Origin: Diacronema lutheri
Taxonomy: Eukaryota > Haptophyta > Pavlovophyceae > Pavlovales > Pavlovaceae
Assembly: GCA_019448385.1 (NCBI GenBank)
Contig: JAGTXO010000011.1
Location: 710,001 to 774,000 of the forward strand
Reading direction: 5' to 3'
Length of the DNA stretch: 64,000 nt
The translations under genes were made by a program, and so were the position numbers. Every line of letters begins with the position of its first letter. Position 1 is the first letter of the stretch. The notes under the pieces were generated by a model. The model was not told the origin of the DNA. It ran no database searches and was given only the letters and a program-made list of their open reading frames with translations. Shown piece after piece: positions 19,735-29,596 of the stretch.

Positions 19735-21273
19735 ATGGCCGGAATGGCGGGAATGTTGGCCGGCATGGCGTTCCTCCTGCTGGCCGCGGCCACCCCTCCT
19801 CGCAAGGTGGAGCACGTCGTCGTGCTCTTGATGGAGAACCGCGCGTTCGACCACATCTTCGGCTGCGCGTGGAAGGAGCTGCCCGGCATCGACGGCCTGC
19901 AGCGCGGGCACGAGAACTGGGTGGACCCGAGCGATCACTCGAAGGGCAAGGTCCGCGCGACGTGCGGCTCGGCGCCGTACGTGTGCAAGCACGATCTCGA
20001 CCATTCGTTCGGCGGGACGACCATCGAGATCTTTGGGCCCAACGTGACGGACGGCGCGCGCCCGCCCTACCCGCCGGCGCGCATGACGGGCTTCGCAAAC
20101 CGGAGCGGCGCGCACGCCCTGCAGGCCTTCTCACCAGCGCAGCTGCCCGTCAAGATGGCGCTCGCGCGCGAGTTTGGCGTGCTCAACAATATGTACGCCT
20201 CAATGCCCGGCCCCTCGCAGCCCAACCACATGTTCGCGCAGAGCGCCACGGCGTGCGGCGTGACCGAGACGGGCGTCGACTTCACTCAGTGTGGTGGCAA
20301 GCTGCCGCTCTTCCCTCAGCGCACAGTCTACGATGCGCTCCTCGAGGCGGGGCACGAGTTTGCGCTCTTCACGAACGGGACGGCGGGCGAGGGCTCGTTC
20401 GGCGACGTGTACTTGTGGGGCTTGCTTCGCCACCTGCCCGGTCGCGTACATACGTACGATGCGCCCACCCATGGGCTCTTTGCGCGAGCGGCTGCCGGCA
20501 CGCTCCCCGCGCTCAGCTGGGTCGTGCCGCGCGGTGGCGGCGAGCGCCCCAACGATGACCATCCGTGCCACGACTTGGCCTTGGGCGAGGAGCTGCTCAA
20601 GTCCGTTTATGAGAGCGTGCGCGCCGGTCCCGGCTGGGAGCGCACTGTGCTCCTCGTCGTATACGACGATGCCGGCGGCTTTGCCGACCACGCGCCCACG
20701 CCGCTCTATGCGCCCACGCCCGGCTCGCCGTGTGAGCGGAGCGATGGCTGCCCCGAGCCATTCCGTTTCGACCGGCTGGGCATGCGGCTCGCCGCGCTGC
20801 TCATCTCGCCGCTCGTGCCGCGCGGCACGATCATTCGCGATCCGCCAGGCCCGGCTGGCACGGCCACGCGCCCGTTCGCGAACTCAAAGTACGAGCACGC
20901 GTCGATCCCGGCGACGCTCAAGAATCTCTTCGGCATGCCAGGCTTTCTGACCAAGCGCGATGCGTGGGCCGGCTCGCTCCACGGCGAGCTCTCGCTCGAA
21001 GCGCCGCGGCTCGACACGCCAAAGCATCTCCCCGAGCCGCCCGCACCAGCGCCGGCCGGCGTGCGCACCGTGCATGGCTGCGGCGACCCCGCTCGGCTCA
21101 CGCGCCGGCAGAGGCGGCACATCGCGCTCTTTGCACGCCTCCTTGGCGAGCAGCCGCCCCGTCCGGACGCGATGGGCGCGCGCGAGGGCGACCAGTGGCT
21201 CGGCGCGCGCATACGCGCGCTGCTGGACGGCGTGCGCACGGGTGCGCTCGGGCGGCTCGCCGATGAGCTCTGA
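19735..21273 (+). CDS. NPC: Non-specific phospholipase C (phosphoesterase family)
   Basis: A single-exon gene of 512 aa with a Met/Ala/Leu-rich signal peptide (about residues 1-22). Plant-type NPCs hydrolyse phosphatidylcholine and phosphatidylethanolamine to diacylglycerol and act in lipid remodelling, notably in phosphate starvation. Diagnostic motifs are present in order: ENRAFDHIFG (ENRSFDH box), the GPSQPNH box, GGERPNDDHPCHD and YDDAGGFADHAPTP (the YDEHGGFYDHV box), followed by FDRLGMRLAALLISPLV and SKYEHASIPATLKNLFG. In the third box the usual Glu-His is Asp-Ala. The ENR Asn, the Asp/His of the DHP box and the final Asp/His are kept, so activity is likely. Tail-to-tail with the phosphatase gene (57 bp). 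Confidence 0.9.
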   Translation: MAGMAGMLAGMAFLLLAAATPPRKVEHVVVLLMENRAFDHIFGCAWKELPGIDGLQRGHENWVDPSDHSKGKVRATCGSAPYVCKHDLDHSFGGTTIEIFGPNVTDGARPPYPPARMTGFANRSGAHALQAFSPAQLPVKMALAREFGVLNNMYASMPGPSQPNHMFAQSATACGVTETGVDFTQCGGKLPLFPQRTVYDALLEAGHEFALFTNGTAGEGSFGDVYLWGLLRHLPGRVHTYDAPTHGLFARAAAGTLPALSWVVPRGGGERPNDDHPCHDLALGEELLKSVYESVRAGPGWERTVLLVVYDDAGGFADHAPTPLYAPTPGSPCERSDGCPEPFRFDRLGMRLAALLISPLVPRGTIIRDPPGPAGTATRPFANSKYEHASIPATLKNLFGMPGFLTKRDAWAGSLHGELSLEAPRLDTPKHLPEPPAPAPAGVRTVHGCGDPARLTRRQRRHIALFARLLGEQPPRPDAMGAREGDQWLGARIRALLDGVRTGALGRLADEL

Positions 21274-21330
21274 CGCGATGGAAGGAGGGGAGGCAAAGTT
21301 CGTCTTGCCTTCAAAAAGCGTGAGCACTGC

Positions 21331-22173
21331 TCAGGCACGGGGCGATGAATCGCGCGTGAGGAGCCTCGGCAGCATCTTCCACTTGCGCCCCTCGCTCCTG
21401 ACCACCGTCTCCAATTCGGCGAGCTGCGCGACGAAGCCCGTGTTCGGCTGCACCAACGGCCGCTTGGCCTGCACCGACTCAAGCGCCTCGGCGGCGGAGA
21501 TGTCACGCGTCGCCATGAGGTAGGCCGTCGCAAACGCGCCGGACCGCGACTGGCCTTGCGCGCAATTGACGAGCACGGGATTGCCCGCTTGCGTCTGCTG
21601 CCGCGCCCAGCGCAGCGCGTCGAGCAGCTCCTCCTCGTGCATCTTGTACTTCTCGCTGTCCTCCCACTCGAGGTCGCGCAGGCGGCCCGCCGTGCGCAGC
21701 GCGTCGAACGGCGCGGCGGTGCGCGGCATGAAGGCGTGCAGCCGCGTGCCCGCACAGTTGATGACAACGACGCGCTCGTCGTGCGCGCATTCGGTCGCGA
21801 CGGTCTTGAAGCCGCCGACCATGAGCTCGCCGTCAAGGATCACGCTCGCGCGCTCCTCGGCGGTTGCATCGAGGACGACGAGCAACGTCTCGTCCATGAC
21901 CTCGGCACGCGAATGCGCCTTGATGTCCTCGCCGCACGCCGCGCACTTGCGCGCGGTGACGCGCGAGATCGGCCGGCGGAGCTCGAACGCGTGGCCCACG
22001 CCCTCCGCCGAGAACTGGCTCGACGCCACCTGCACTTCGATCGCGGACAAGCGCGACGCTGCGAGTGGCGAGCATGGCGACTGCGCGCCAACTGCCGCGG
22101 GCGCCCCTGTCATCTGCGCGCGCCGGCCGCTGCCGACCGGCGAGCTGCAGGCGCCCACTCCGAGCCCGCGCAT
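21331..22173 (-). CDS. Dual-specificity protein phosphatase
   Basis: A single-exon gene of 280 aa. The C-terminal half has the Cys-based phosphatase fold: the general-acid region before AGRLRDLEWEDSEKY, then the loop VLVNCAQGQSRSGAFATAYL (CX5R: Cys, five residues, Arg, then Ser-Gly) and the closing SAAEALESVQAKRPLVQPNTGF helix typical of small DSPs. The usual His before the catalytic Cys is Asn. The N-terminal 120 residues include a possible metal-binding RKCAACGEDI (CxxC) and a segment FELRRPISRVTARK of unknown role, so this is a two-part protein and not a minimal DSP. The substrate is not predictable. ATG 22173 was chosen; ATG 22113 (MTGAPAAV) is an alternative. Confidence 0.83.
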   Translation of the reverse strand: MRGLGVGACSSPVGSGRRAQMTGAPAAVGAQSPCSPLAASRLSAIEVQVASSQFSAEGVGHAFELRRPISRVTARKCAACGEDIKAHSRAEVMDETLLVVLDATAEERASVILDGELMVGGFKTVATECAHDERVVVINCAGTRLHAFMPRTAAPFDALRTAGRLRDLEWEDSEKYKMHEEELLDALRWARQQTQAGNPVLVNCAQGQSRSGAFATAYLMATRDISAAEALESVQAKRPLVQPNTGFVAQLAELETVVRSEGRKWKMLPRLLTRDSSPRA

Positions 22174-22327
22174 GTTCCCCCCTCTCGTTGGTCCCTGTCA
22201 AGTCTAGGTCGCGAAAATGTGCCAGTCAATTTCCAAGCCCGTTGGGTCCTTGACTCCAACAGAACAAATACGAGCGCGTGACGGTGCGTATGTGACACCG
22301 ACCGGAACACTCTGCAGAAACGTCTTT

Positions 22328-25300
22328 TTAGGTGATGAACCACGTGTCGAGCTGCAGCACGCCCGAGAGGCCGAGCGCGACCGTCGCGCCCGCAGCCGCC
22401 GCAATGGCTAGCGCGAGCCGCGAGCGCCGAGCGTCGAGCACGCGCGCCGCAGCGCCGCGGGCGCTCGCGCTGCCTGCGCGCGCGCCGGCGGGCGGTCGGG
22501 CGTCGTTCCGCGCGCCACGTGCCAGGAGCGGCGTGCGCGAAAAGGTGCCGCCGAGCGCTTCACGCGGCGAAACTGACGGGTGTGCGCCGCTCGCCGCCGC
22601 GCCATTGAGCGACGCGCGGCGCGCGCGCGAGGCCGCGCCGGCCATCGTGCGGGGGATGGGCGTGAGGAGCAGCTCGGACGGGGGGCGCGGGATGTCGAGG
22701 GCGCGCAGCGTGGCGGCCGCCTCCTCGATGATGCGGAGCTCGCGAAGCACGCCCGCCTGCCGCGTGCGGGTGGAGGGCGCGGGGCGCAGGCAAAGGGCGC
22801 GGGGCGCAGGCAAAGGGCGCGTGAGCGTCGCTACGCTTGCGCGCACTCAAATGCGCGCACAGCCCGCGCGGCGGTGCTGTGCGGCGTATTGCGCTCCTGG
22901 CCGCACGGCGCGGCCGAACGGGACGGCGCGATGCGGCCGAAGGGTGTGGCCACGCGGCTGCGCGGCTGTGCGCACGCGCCTTGAAGCGCGAGATGTGCTC
23001 GTGCTCCTGCAGGAGCAGCGCCAGCTGCTCATCCGTGCGACCGTCCACCACGCGGCGCTGCAGCTCGGGCATTAGCGTCGCCTGCGCGGCGGCGCGGCGG
23101 CGCGAAGGGGCGCCAACGAGACTTGGCAATGGGCGCGCACGCGCGCGCCTGCCGCACCACGCGGCCTACGGCGCCCGCGCCCCACTCGCGCGCGCGTCAT
23201 CTCACCTGCAGTCGATGCATGAGGTGCCAACCGACGCATCGCGGCACCGCGTCGCTCAGCTGCGCACGCACGAGCTCGTCGTACGCGACCAGCTTTGCGC
23301 GCATCTGCGCGACGCGCCGCGCGCTCATCCGTGCGGCCGGGTCGCCGAGCAGCGCGCTGAGGATCGAGCCGCCGCCGCCGCCACCGCCGCTGCTGCCGCC
23401 GCCGCCGCCGCCGCGCGAGCCGGAAGCCGTTTCTGCGGCAAGCGCTTGCGCCGCGTACCTATCGGTTGGGTCCACGGCGCGCGAGGTGTGCGTCGGTGCG
23501 AGCGCGTCAACGAACGCGCGCACACGGCACACGGCACACGGCACACGGCGCGCGGCGCGCGGCGCGCGGCGCGCCGCACTGCTGGTCGTTCGTGTAGATG
23601 AAGCCGAGCTGGTCGACGAGCTGGTGCACCGCGCGGCGCGCGTCCGCCGCCGAGTCGGCAAGCGCGCCCTTCGCGGCGCTCGAGAGCGCGTCGGCGAGCG
23701 CGGGGTACGCCTGCGCGCCCGCCGCGCCGAGCGCCTGCGCGACGAGCGTCGAGCGCAGGTGCTCGGCCACCTCCTCGACGCAGCGCAGCGCGGGCGCGCG
23801 GAGCAGCGCGTGCTGGCGCATCACGAGCGCCTGGAACGCGTCGAACGAGTCGAAGCCGGGCACGGACGCGCCGTGCGAGCCTGCGAGCGTGCGCGCAATC
23901 TCGTCGTCCGTGAGGGCGCCGCCGATCGCAAAATCGGCGGCGATGCGCTCGCCGAGCGCGCGGAAGGAGCGTAGGACCGTCGCGAGGCCAACGTCGGAGC
24001 GCGCGGGCGGCTGCCGTCGGAGCGAGAGCGCCGTGCACGCGCGCCCGAGCAGCGCGTCGGTGAAGTGCGCCGCGAAGGACACCACACGCTCCGACACGGC
24101 CACACGCGCGTCGGCGAGCGCGGCGTCCGAGTCCGCGTCGGCCGCGCCCGCGCCCGCGCGGTCGGGCGCGCGGCGGACGGGCGACGGGCGCGAGGGCGAC
24201 GCGAGCTGCGCGAGCGCGTCCGTCAATTCGGACGCGCGCTCGTCGAGCGCGCGCCAGATCGCGGGCACGGCCGCGGCGACGCGGGCGGCGAGCGTCTCGC
24301 CGAGCCGCGCGGCGAGCGCGCCCACGCCGAGCTGCGCGCGCGGCAGGGCGGAGTAGGCGGAATGCGATTCAAAATAGGCGTCCTCTCGCGCGCGCGCCGC
24401 CGCGACCGTTACGCCGGACGCGACGTCCGCGGCCGAGCGGTTTCGCGTGCCGACGATGCCGAGGCCAAATTGGAAGGGATTCGCAACGAGCACGTCTGCC
24501 GCCGAACCACCGGAGCCGTCGAGCAGGTCGAGTTTCGTCAGCACGCCGAGCGTGCGCTCGCCGGTCGGGTCGAGCCGCCGGCAGGCGCGGATCGCGTCGG
24601 ACGTGGCCGGATCAATCGTAGCGGGCACGACGGCAATCAGGATGGCGGACGGCGACGCGCCGTACAACTGGACGAGTTCGAGTGTGCGCGCCTCAATGTC
24701 AGCGGGCTGGTCTGAGCCGGGCAGCGGGTTCTTCACCAGGCCGGGCAGGTCAACGAGCGTGAGCTCAGGGCAGCGCGGGCCCGCGAGCTCGACGTATCTG
24801 CAGGCAGGAAGAGGCGGTGAAAAACAGGGCAAGCGCGGGCGTGGGCAGGAATGGGGGCGGAGGGGACGGAGGAGAGTGGCTGAGTCGGCGCGAGTAAGAA
24901 GGCGGCGGAGCGGGGGCGGGCGGGCGCGAGACGTTGGCACGCGCGCGGCGCAGCTCGCCGGGCGCTGCCGGCGGGTCGCGCCGCGCTGGCGTGGGCGAGG
25001 CCGCACGCACAGCGGGCTGGACGAGATGCCCGCGTTCGCGCCGGCCGCGTTGTTGGTCATCGCAACGATGGCCGCCTTGAGCTCGACGAGAGAGGCCACG
25101 GGCTGCAAAGCGGACGCGCTCTCGCCCACGCGCGCGCGCGGCTCGGCCTCGTGGCCGGACGGCCCGAGAGCCGACGAGCTGGCGCACGCGCCGCCGGCAG
25201 GCAGCGCGCCCGTGGGCAGCGTCGACCGCGAGTCAGCCGCGCCCGCGGTCGCGACGAGGCGGAGGTACAACGGCCTGCGCGTGACGATCCCACCGCCCGT

Positions 25301-25792
25301 GGGGAGGACGTCGTAGCCGATGAGCGCTTCGAGCAGCGACGACTTCCCACTCGACTGCTCGCCCACGACCACGATGCGCGGCAGCGAGATGCCCGTCTCC
25401 TCGATCCCGGCCGCGTGCAGCCGGTGCACCGCGTCGAGCAGCGGCTGGACGCGTCCGAGTAGCTGGTCGCGCAACGTGCCGCCGCCGCGCGCAGACGAGG
25501 CGGCGGTGCCGGAGAACAGCCTTACGCTAGGCAGACACGCACCGCCGAGCTCCGCGGGTGGTTGCGGGGGCACGAGGCCGCGGTCGTCGCCGCGATGCGC
25601 GGCGAGCGGCGTGAAGCAATCGTACGATGTGACGGCGGTGCCACCGGGCGAGTAGGCGGTGGGCGAGGTGGGGAAATCGGGTGGCGCCGGCAGCTGCGCA
25701 GCCGCCGGCTTTGCGTGCGGCAGCCGCCGGCGCACCGAGATGTTCGGCTCGGCGTTCTCGGCCGTCCTCTGGGCCATCGGCACCAGAGGCAT
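22328..25792 (-). CDS. Dynamin-related GTPase with a C-terminal membrane anchor
   Basis: Five exons, 25792-25011, 24797-23580, 23458-23206, 23081-22980 and 22756-22328, encode 927 aa. Dynamins assemble on membranes and use GTP hydrolysis for fission or fusion. The GTPase domain shows G1 GEQSSGKSSLLEALIG, the TRRPLYLRL switch region, G3 LVDLPGL (just after the first junction), G4 TKLDLL and NPFQFGLGIVGTRNR. The middle domain follows, then a Gly-rich linker (about 23370-23420) and a GED with YDELVRAQLSDAVPRCVGW and LALLLQEHEHISRF split by introns. There is no PH domain. After a 70-residue Ser/Arg/Ala linker the chain ends with a hydrophobic segment (LALAIAAAAGATVALGLSG) and a short tail, a predicted TM anchor. 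The last intron uses a GC donor. Plastid or mitochondrial division are possible roles, by inference. Confidence 0.85.
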
Positions 25793-26163
25793 GGGCACGG
25801 GTTTGAAATTTTTCGCGGGTTGCGCGCGAAAGACGCGCAACCCAAAGGTCCTGTGTGCACTGATGAGAAGGCCGGCCGGGGGCGGGGGGCCGGCCGGGGG
25901 CCGTGGGGCCGTGGCCCAACGTGCGGCGCGCCGGTGGGCGGTGGCCCGGTGCGCACCCGCGTTTTGGCACGGCCAAGGTGCAGACAGCTGGCAAGGCCGA
26001 GGTCCGCGATCGGCCGAACCAACGCTGGAAAGGGCAGGTCGGCGCCGCGTCGGATCTCCAAGGTGTTCAACATGGGTGCGGGACACGCCGGCTGACGCAT
26101 TCGCGCGCGCTGTGCGCCCGAGCGCCACAGACGCTCCGCCGCACGGCGCGGCGTCAATCCGAC
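25793..26163 (-). promoter_or_regulatory. Dynamin 5' region with hairpin and E2F-like sites
   Basis: This 371-bp gap lies upstream of the dynamin ATG. A perfect 10-bp inverted repeat, GGGTTGCGCG (25817-25826) and CGCGCAACCC (25834-25843), has a 7-nt loop. On the minus strand the loop side reads TTTCGCGC, an E2F-type core, and a second GCGAAAAA lies beside it. A GGCCGGCC-rich G/C block follows at 25872-25902. The interval also holds the 3' flank of the SDR gene. Confidence 0.4.
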
Positions 26164-27066
26164 TCAATCGTACGCGCCAATCACCATCTGGTCCATGTCG
26201 ATGATGGCGCCCGTCATCACGCCCGCCTCGGGGCTGAGCAGATACGCGGCGAGCGCCGCGATGTCCGCGGGCTCGACGAGCCGGCCGAACGGCACGCGCG
26301 CCGCCGCGCGCTCGAGCCAGTCCTCACCGGCGCCCTGCGCGAGCTGTGTCGCGTGCTCGGCCGCTGAGTTTGTCCAGCCAATATTGATGCCGTTGACGCG
26401 GATGCGGTCGTGCCGGAGGGCGTGCGCCGTGTTCCTGGTGAGCGCGACGCACGCGCCCTTCGACGCCGCGTACCCGCACAGGTAGGGCTGGCCGCCGTGC
26501 GACGTGATCGTGATGATGTTGACTATCGAACCGCACGTGCCCGTCTCGCGCATGTAGTTGGATGCGGCTTGCGTGAGTAAGAAGGGCGCGCGCGCGTTCA
26601 CGGCAAAGAGACGGTCCCAATCCTCCACAGCCTGGTCGCCGATGCTCCCGCGCGCAGTGTCGCCCGCGCAGTTGACGAGGCCGTCGAGCGAGCCAAACGC
26701 TCGCGCGTGCGCCGGCACGACGGCCTGCACGTCCGCGACAGAGGCCATGTCGGCCTTGACGAAGAGCGCTTTGCAGCCGAGCTCGTCGAGCTGGGCGCAA
26801 ACGCGCGCACCGCGCTCTTCGCTCCGGCCGACGATGGTCACGCCCGCGCAGCCCTCGCGCGCGAGGCGCATCGCGACCGCCTCTCCCACGCCGCTCGTCC
26901 CGCCAGTGACGACAAACGTTTTGCCGACGAGGCGAGGCGGCGTGCCTGGCGAAGGGCGGGGCGCGCCGACGTCTGCGCCGGTCGCCTGGGCTTTGCACAA
27001 CGCAACGCCGCGGGAAGCCGCCACCGCGGACAGGCCGAGCGCGCTCGCGACCAGCGCTCTGCGCAT
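26164..27066 (-). CDS. Short-chain dehydrogenase/reductase (SDR)
   Basis: A single-exon gene of 300 aa. It starts MRRALVASALGLSAVAAS, a signal-peptide-like sequence, so the enzyme probably enters the ER or plastid route. The classical SDR pattern is complete: the nucleotide-binding TGGTSGVGEA motif, VKADMAS after beta-4, the NCAG strand, the catalytic Ser region in ITITSHGG, and YAASKGA with the catalytic Tyr and Lys. The C-terminal LVEPADIAALAAYLLSPEAG and TGAIIDMDQ are also typical. VGRSEERG after beta-2 carries a Gly-Arg that favours NADP(H). The substrate is unknown. It is head-to-head with the TMEM14 gene, 62 bp between start codons. Confidence 0.9.
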   Translation of the reverse strand: MRRALVASALGLSAVAASRGVALCKAQATGADVGAPRPSPGTPPRLVGKTFVVTGGTSGVGEAVAMRLAREGCAGVTIVGRSEERGARVCAQLDELGCKALFVKADMASVADVQAVVPAHARAFGSLDGLVNCAGDTARGSIGDQAVEDWDRLFAVNARAPFLLTQAASNYMRETGTCGSIVNIITITSHGGQPYLCGYAASKGACVALTRNTAHALRHDRIRVNGINIGWTNSAAEHATQLAQGAGEDWLERAAARVPFGRLVEPADIAALAAYLLSPEAGVMTGAIIDMDQMVIGAYD

Positions 27067-27128
27067 CTCGCACAGGACTTCCTCGAAAGACGGTCTCGAA
27101 TAGTTCGAGATCGACCTTCCTCCGCCAA

Positions 27129-27458
27129 ATGGCTGGCCAGGCGCATCTCGCGTTCGCGGTGGGAGCGGCGGTGGCAATCGGCGGGCTCGCGGGCTACGCG
27201 CGCGCGCGCTCGGTCCCGTCGCTCCTCGCAGGCCTCACGTTCGGCGCGGGCTACGTCGCCTGCGGCAAGGCGATTGAGCGCGGACAGGAGTGGGAGGGCC
27301 ACGCAGGGGCGTCGACGCTCGGCGCCGTGCTCGCGCTATCGATGGGCTACCGCTCGGCGAAGACGGGTAAGCTGATTCCCTCTGGTGCCGTCGCCGCCCT
27401 CGGCGCAGCGTCGTGCGCGTACCACACCAAGCGCGCAGTCGAGTGGAAGCCGTTCTGA
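27129..27458 (+). CDS. TMEM14 / FAX family small membrane protein
   Basis: A single-exon gene of 109 aa. The family (UPF0136) has four short helices rich in Gly/Ala and includes mitochondrial TMEM14 proteins and FAX proteins that export fatty acids from plastids. Visible here are FAVGAAVAIGGLAGYARARS, PSLLAGLTFGAGYVACG, a GHAGASTLGAVLALSMGYRS segment and KLIPSGAVAALGAASCAYH, with the conserved KTGKLIPSG motif before the last helix. There is no cleavable targeting peptide, which argues against a plastid location. The length equals the family norm. It is the divergent partner of the SDR gene. Confidence 0.9.
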   Translation: MAGQAHLAFAVGAAVAIGGLAGYARARSVPSLLAGLTFGAGYVACGKAIERGQEWEGHAGASTLGAVLALSMGYRSAKTGKLIPSGAVAALGAASCAYHTKRAVEWKPF

Positions 27459-27637
27459 GCGAATCCTTCAGGACGAGGTATCCCCATATGGCTCTACCCC
27501 GGTCAACCGCGCGCGCGCGCAGTTGAGCGCGTAGCAGCTCAGCAGCGGTCATTCACTTTCTGGAGGCGCAGGCCCCTACTCTCCACAGAACCGCAGGAGC
27601 GATCGCGCTCATGCAGCGAGGGTAGAACCCAAGAGGC

Positions 27638-28663
27638 TCACTCGTCACTGCGCCGGCACAGCGCGTGCTGCGCGGCCAGGCGAAAGTGCGCGTCGGTCGT
27701 CGACTCATATTGTAGGAGCAAGCCGCCTGCGCACACCACGCACAGGTCGCCGCGAGGCGTTGCGTGCAGCTCGAGCACCGCACCCGGTTCGCCCGGCAAG
27801 TCAAGCGGTGCGTGCGCACGCAGGCTCAACCGTGTGTCCTCGTCCCGTTCCAGCGCGTAGATTGCGACGCGCGAGCTCTCGGCTAGGGCGAGCGCGAGCA
27901 GCGCGCACTGCGCGCCCAGCCCCGCGCACACGACTCGCACGGCGCGCGGCGCCGGCGACGGAGGCGCTGCTGCCGAAGGCTCGGGGGCCGGCAGATCGGC
28001 GGCCGGGTGGACGAGCGCGAGGAGCGCGCCGGTAGCCGGGTCCCACGCGTGCAACGCGCCGTCCTCGCCACCAGAGAGCAGCACTTCGCCAAGCGGACCG
28101 TGCGCAAAGGCAAGCGCGGACGGCACCGCCTTGCTGCCCATGCAAAAGGCGTCAATGCAGTAGCCGGCAGGCCACGCGGAGACGCGAATCCGCTTGTCCG
28201 TGTCGGCCGTGACCAACCGGCGCTCGCGCCCCGGCAGGACGGCCATCGCGCTGACGAGGCTCACGTGACCAAGCTCAAAGCACGGCTCGGGGCCGATGCG
28301 CACCGCGTTGTCCGCAGCGCGCGTGCTGTCGGATGCCGCGGCCTCGGCGAGTGACCAGACCTCACCAAACTTGTCCGCAAAGATCAGCCGCGCGCCGTCG
28401 AAGACCATCGCATTCGGCCGCTTCGGAGCGACGGTGCGCCACAGCGCGCGCCGTGCCGCGACGTCCCAGAGCGTCAGCGCCTTGTCGTTTGCGGTCGCGA
28501 CGTGTGCGGCGGAGCTATCAAGCGCGATGATGGTGATCGCGCTGTCTGCAGAGCCCAGCTCGGCGGCCGCGCCTCCCGTCCGCCAGAAGCGCACGCTCCG
28601 CCCTTCCGCGAACGCGACGGCGACGTCGTCGCCGAGCGAGACGCACGCGGCGACGCCCGGCAT
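27638..28663 (-). CDS. WDR4: tRNA (guanine-N7) methyltransferase non-catalytic subunit, Trm82/WDR4
   Basis: A single-exon gene of 341 aa. Trm82/WDR4 is the WD40 partner that stabilises Trm8/METTL1 for m7G46 formation in tRNA. WD-type blades are visible throughout (VRFWRTGG, ALTLWDVAA, GALHAWDPATG). The family-specific stretch is LVTADTDKRIRVSAWPAGYC followed by IDAFCMGSK, which matches the RDEKIRVS...FCLG block of Trm82 and separates it from generic WD proteins. The catalytic partner is not in this window. The start ATG (28661-28663) is only 38 bp from the ATG of the divergent membrane-protein gene. Confidence 0.85.
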   Translation of the reverse strand: MPGVAACVSLGDDVAVAFAEGRSVRFWRTGGAAAELGSADSAITIIALDSSAAHVATANDKALTLWDVAARRALWRTVAPKRPNAMVFDGARLIFADKFGEVWSLAEAAASDSTRAADNAVRIGPEPCFELGHVSLVSAMAVLPGRERRLVTADTDKRIRVSAWPAGYCIDAFCMGSKAVPSALAFAHGPLGEVLLSGGEDGALHAWDPATGALLALVHPAADLPAPEPSAAAPPSPAPRAVRVVCAGLGAQCALLALALAESSRVAIYALERDEDTRLSLRAHAPLDLPGEPGAVLELHATPRGDLCVVCAGGLLLQYESTTDAHFRLAAQHALCRRSDE

Positions 28664-28701
28664 CGTTGCCGCGTACTCTCCAACTCGCAATCTGCTGCTC
28701 G

Positions 28702-29539
28702 ATGCGATCGGCGCCACGGGCGGCGTGGGCCGCAAGCCTGTGCGCGGTGCTCGGATGGCTGCACTTTTGCCTAGGTGTGGGCACGACCGACTTGGTTGTC
28801 ACGGTCGTCGCGCACGTGTGCGTGCTGCCCATGCTCGCAGCGCGGTTCGACCGCCGGCTGCTGCCCTCGTTCGGCTGCGCGCTGTGCGGCGTCTGCGTCG
28901 GCTTCAACCTGGTTGATCTGTGCTTCGACCGCTTGATCGTCCTCAACAGAGCCGTGCCTGATGGCACGGGCCACGGGGGCCACGGCTCGCTCACACCGCG
29001 CCACGTCGCGTGGTTCTATTATACGACCATGCTCAACTCGTCGCACATCAACTTGACGCTCCTCGTCTACGTGCTCGTCAGCTCCATCGGCTCAATGATG
29101 GGTCTCATGGACGGCTGCGCCACGGTGCGCAACTACTGGCTGGCGATGTGCAGCGTGGCGGCTGTCGGCAACACTTTCTGTGCGCCGCCAATCGCCCCGT
29201 GCGCGCACATGTTGGCAGCAGTTGGGCTCGCCATGTGCGCGCGCGCGCGCGCGCTCACGGCGCGACACCCTCCGTCCGCCCTCCCCCGCGTCTCGCGAAG
29301 ACGTCTCGTACGTCGTGCCGCGCTACGTGACGATCAGGGCGTCGACGACCTTCTCGCCGACCGACTTTGACAATTGGGAGGGCGTCTTCTTCGCGCGCAT
29401 TTTCCTGATCGGCGCGCTGCTCACGTGCATCTACCTCAGCTTCGCGTTGAACCTGACGCAGTCCTCAGCGCCGGCCGTAGCAGGCGCGCGCAAAGTCACT
29501 GACAGATCGGACGTTGCAGCGCCGCTCAAGCAATCCTAG
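28702..29539 (+). CDS. Multi-pass membrane protein of unknown function
   Basis: Two exons, 28702-29179 and 29301-29539, encode about 238 aa; the 121-bp intron has a GTGCGC donor and the phase-1 ends give NTFY|VSYVVPRYV. The protein is largely hydrophobic: SLCAVLGWLHFCLGVG, LVVTVVAHVCVLPMLAA, GCALCGVCVGFNLVDLCF, INLTLLVYVLVSSIGSMMGL, YWLAMCSVAAVGNTF and IFLIGALLTCIYLSFALNL, that is, six likely TM helices. The loop after helix 3 is His/Gly-rich (GHGGHG). I do not recognise the family. Tail-to-tail with the PRMT-like gene (57 bp). Confidence 0.65.
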
Positions 29540-29596
29540 CAGCGCCCTAGCTCGCGGGGGGGCGATCGCCGCGCGCGCGCGCAAAGACGCCGCACA

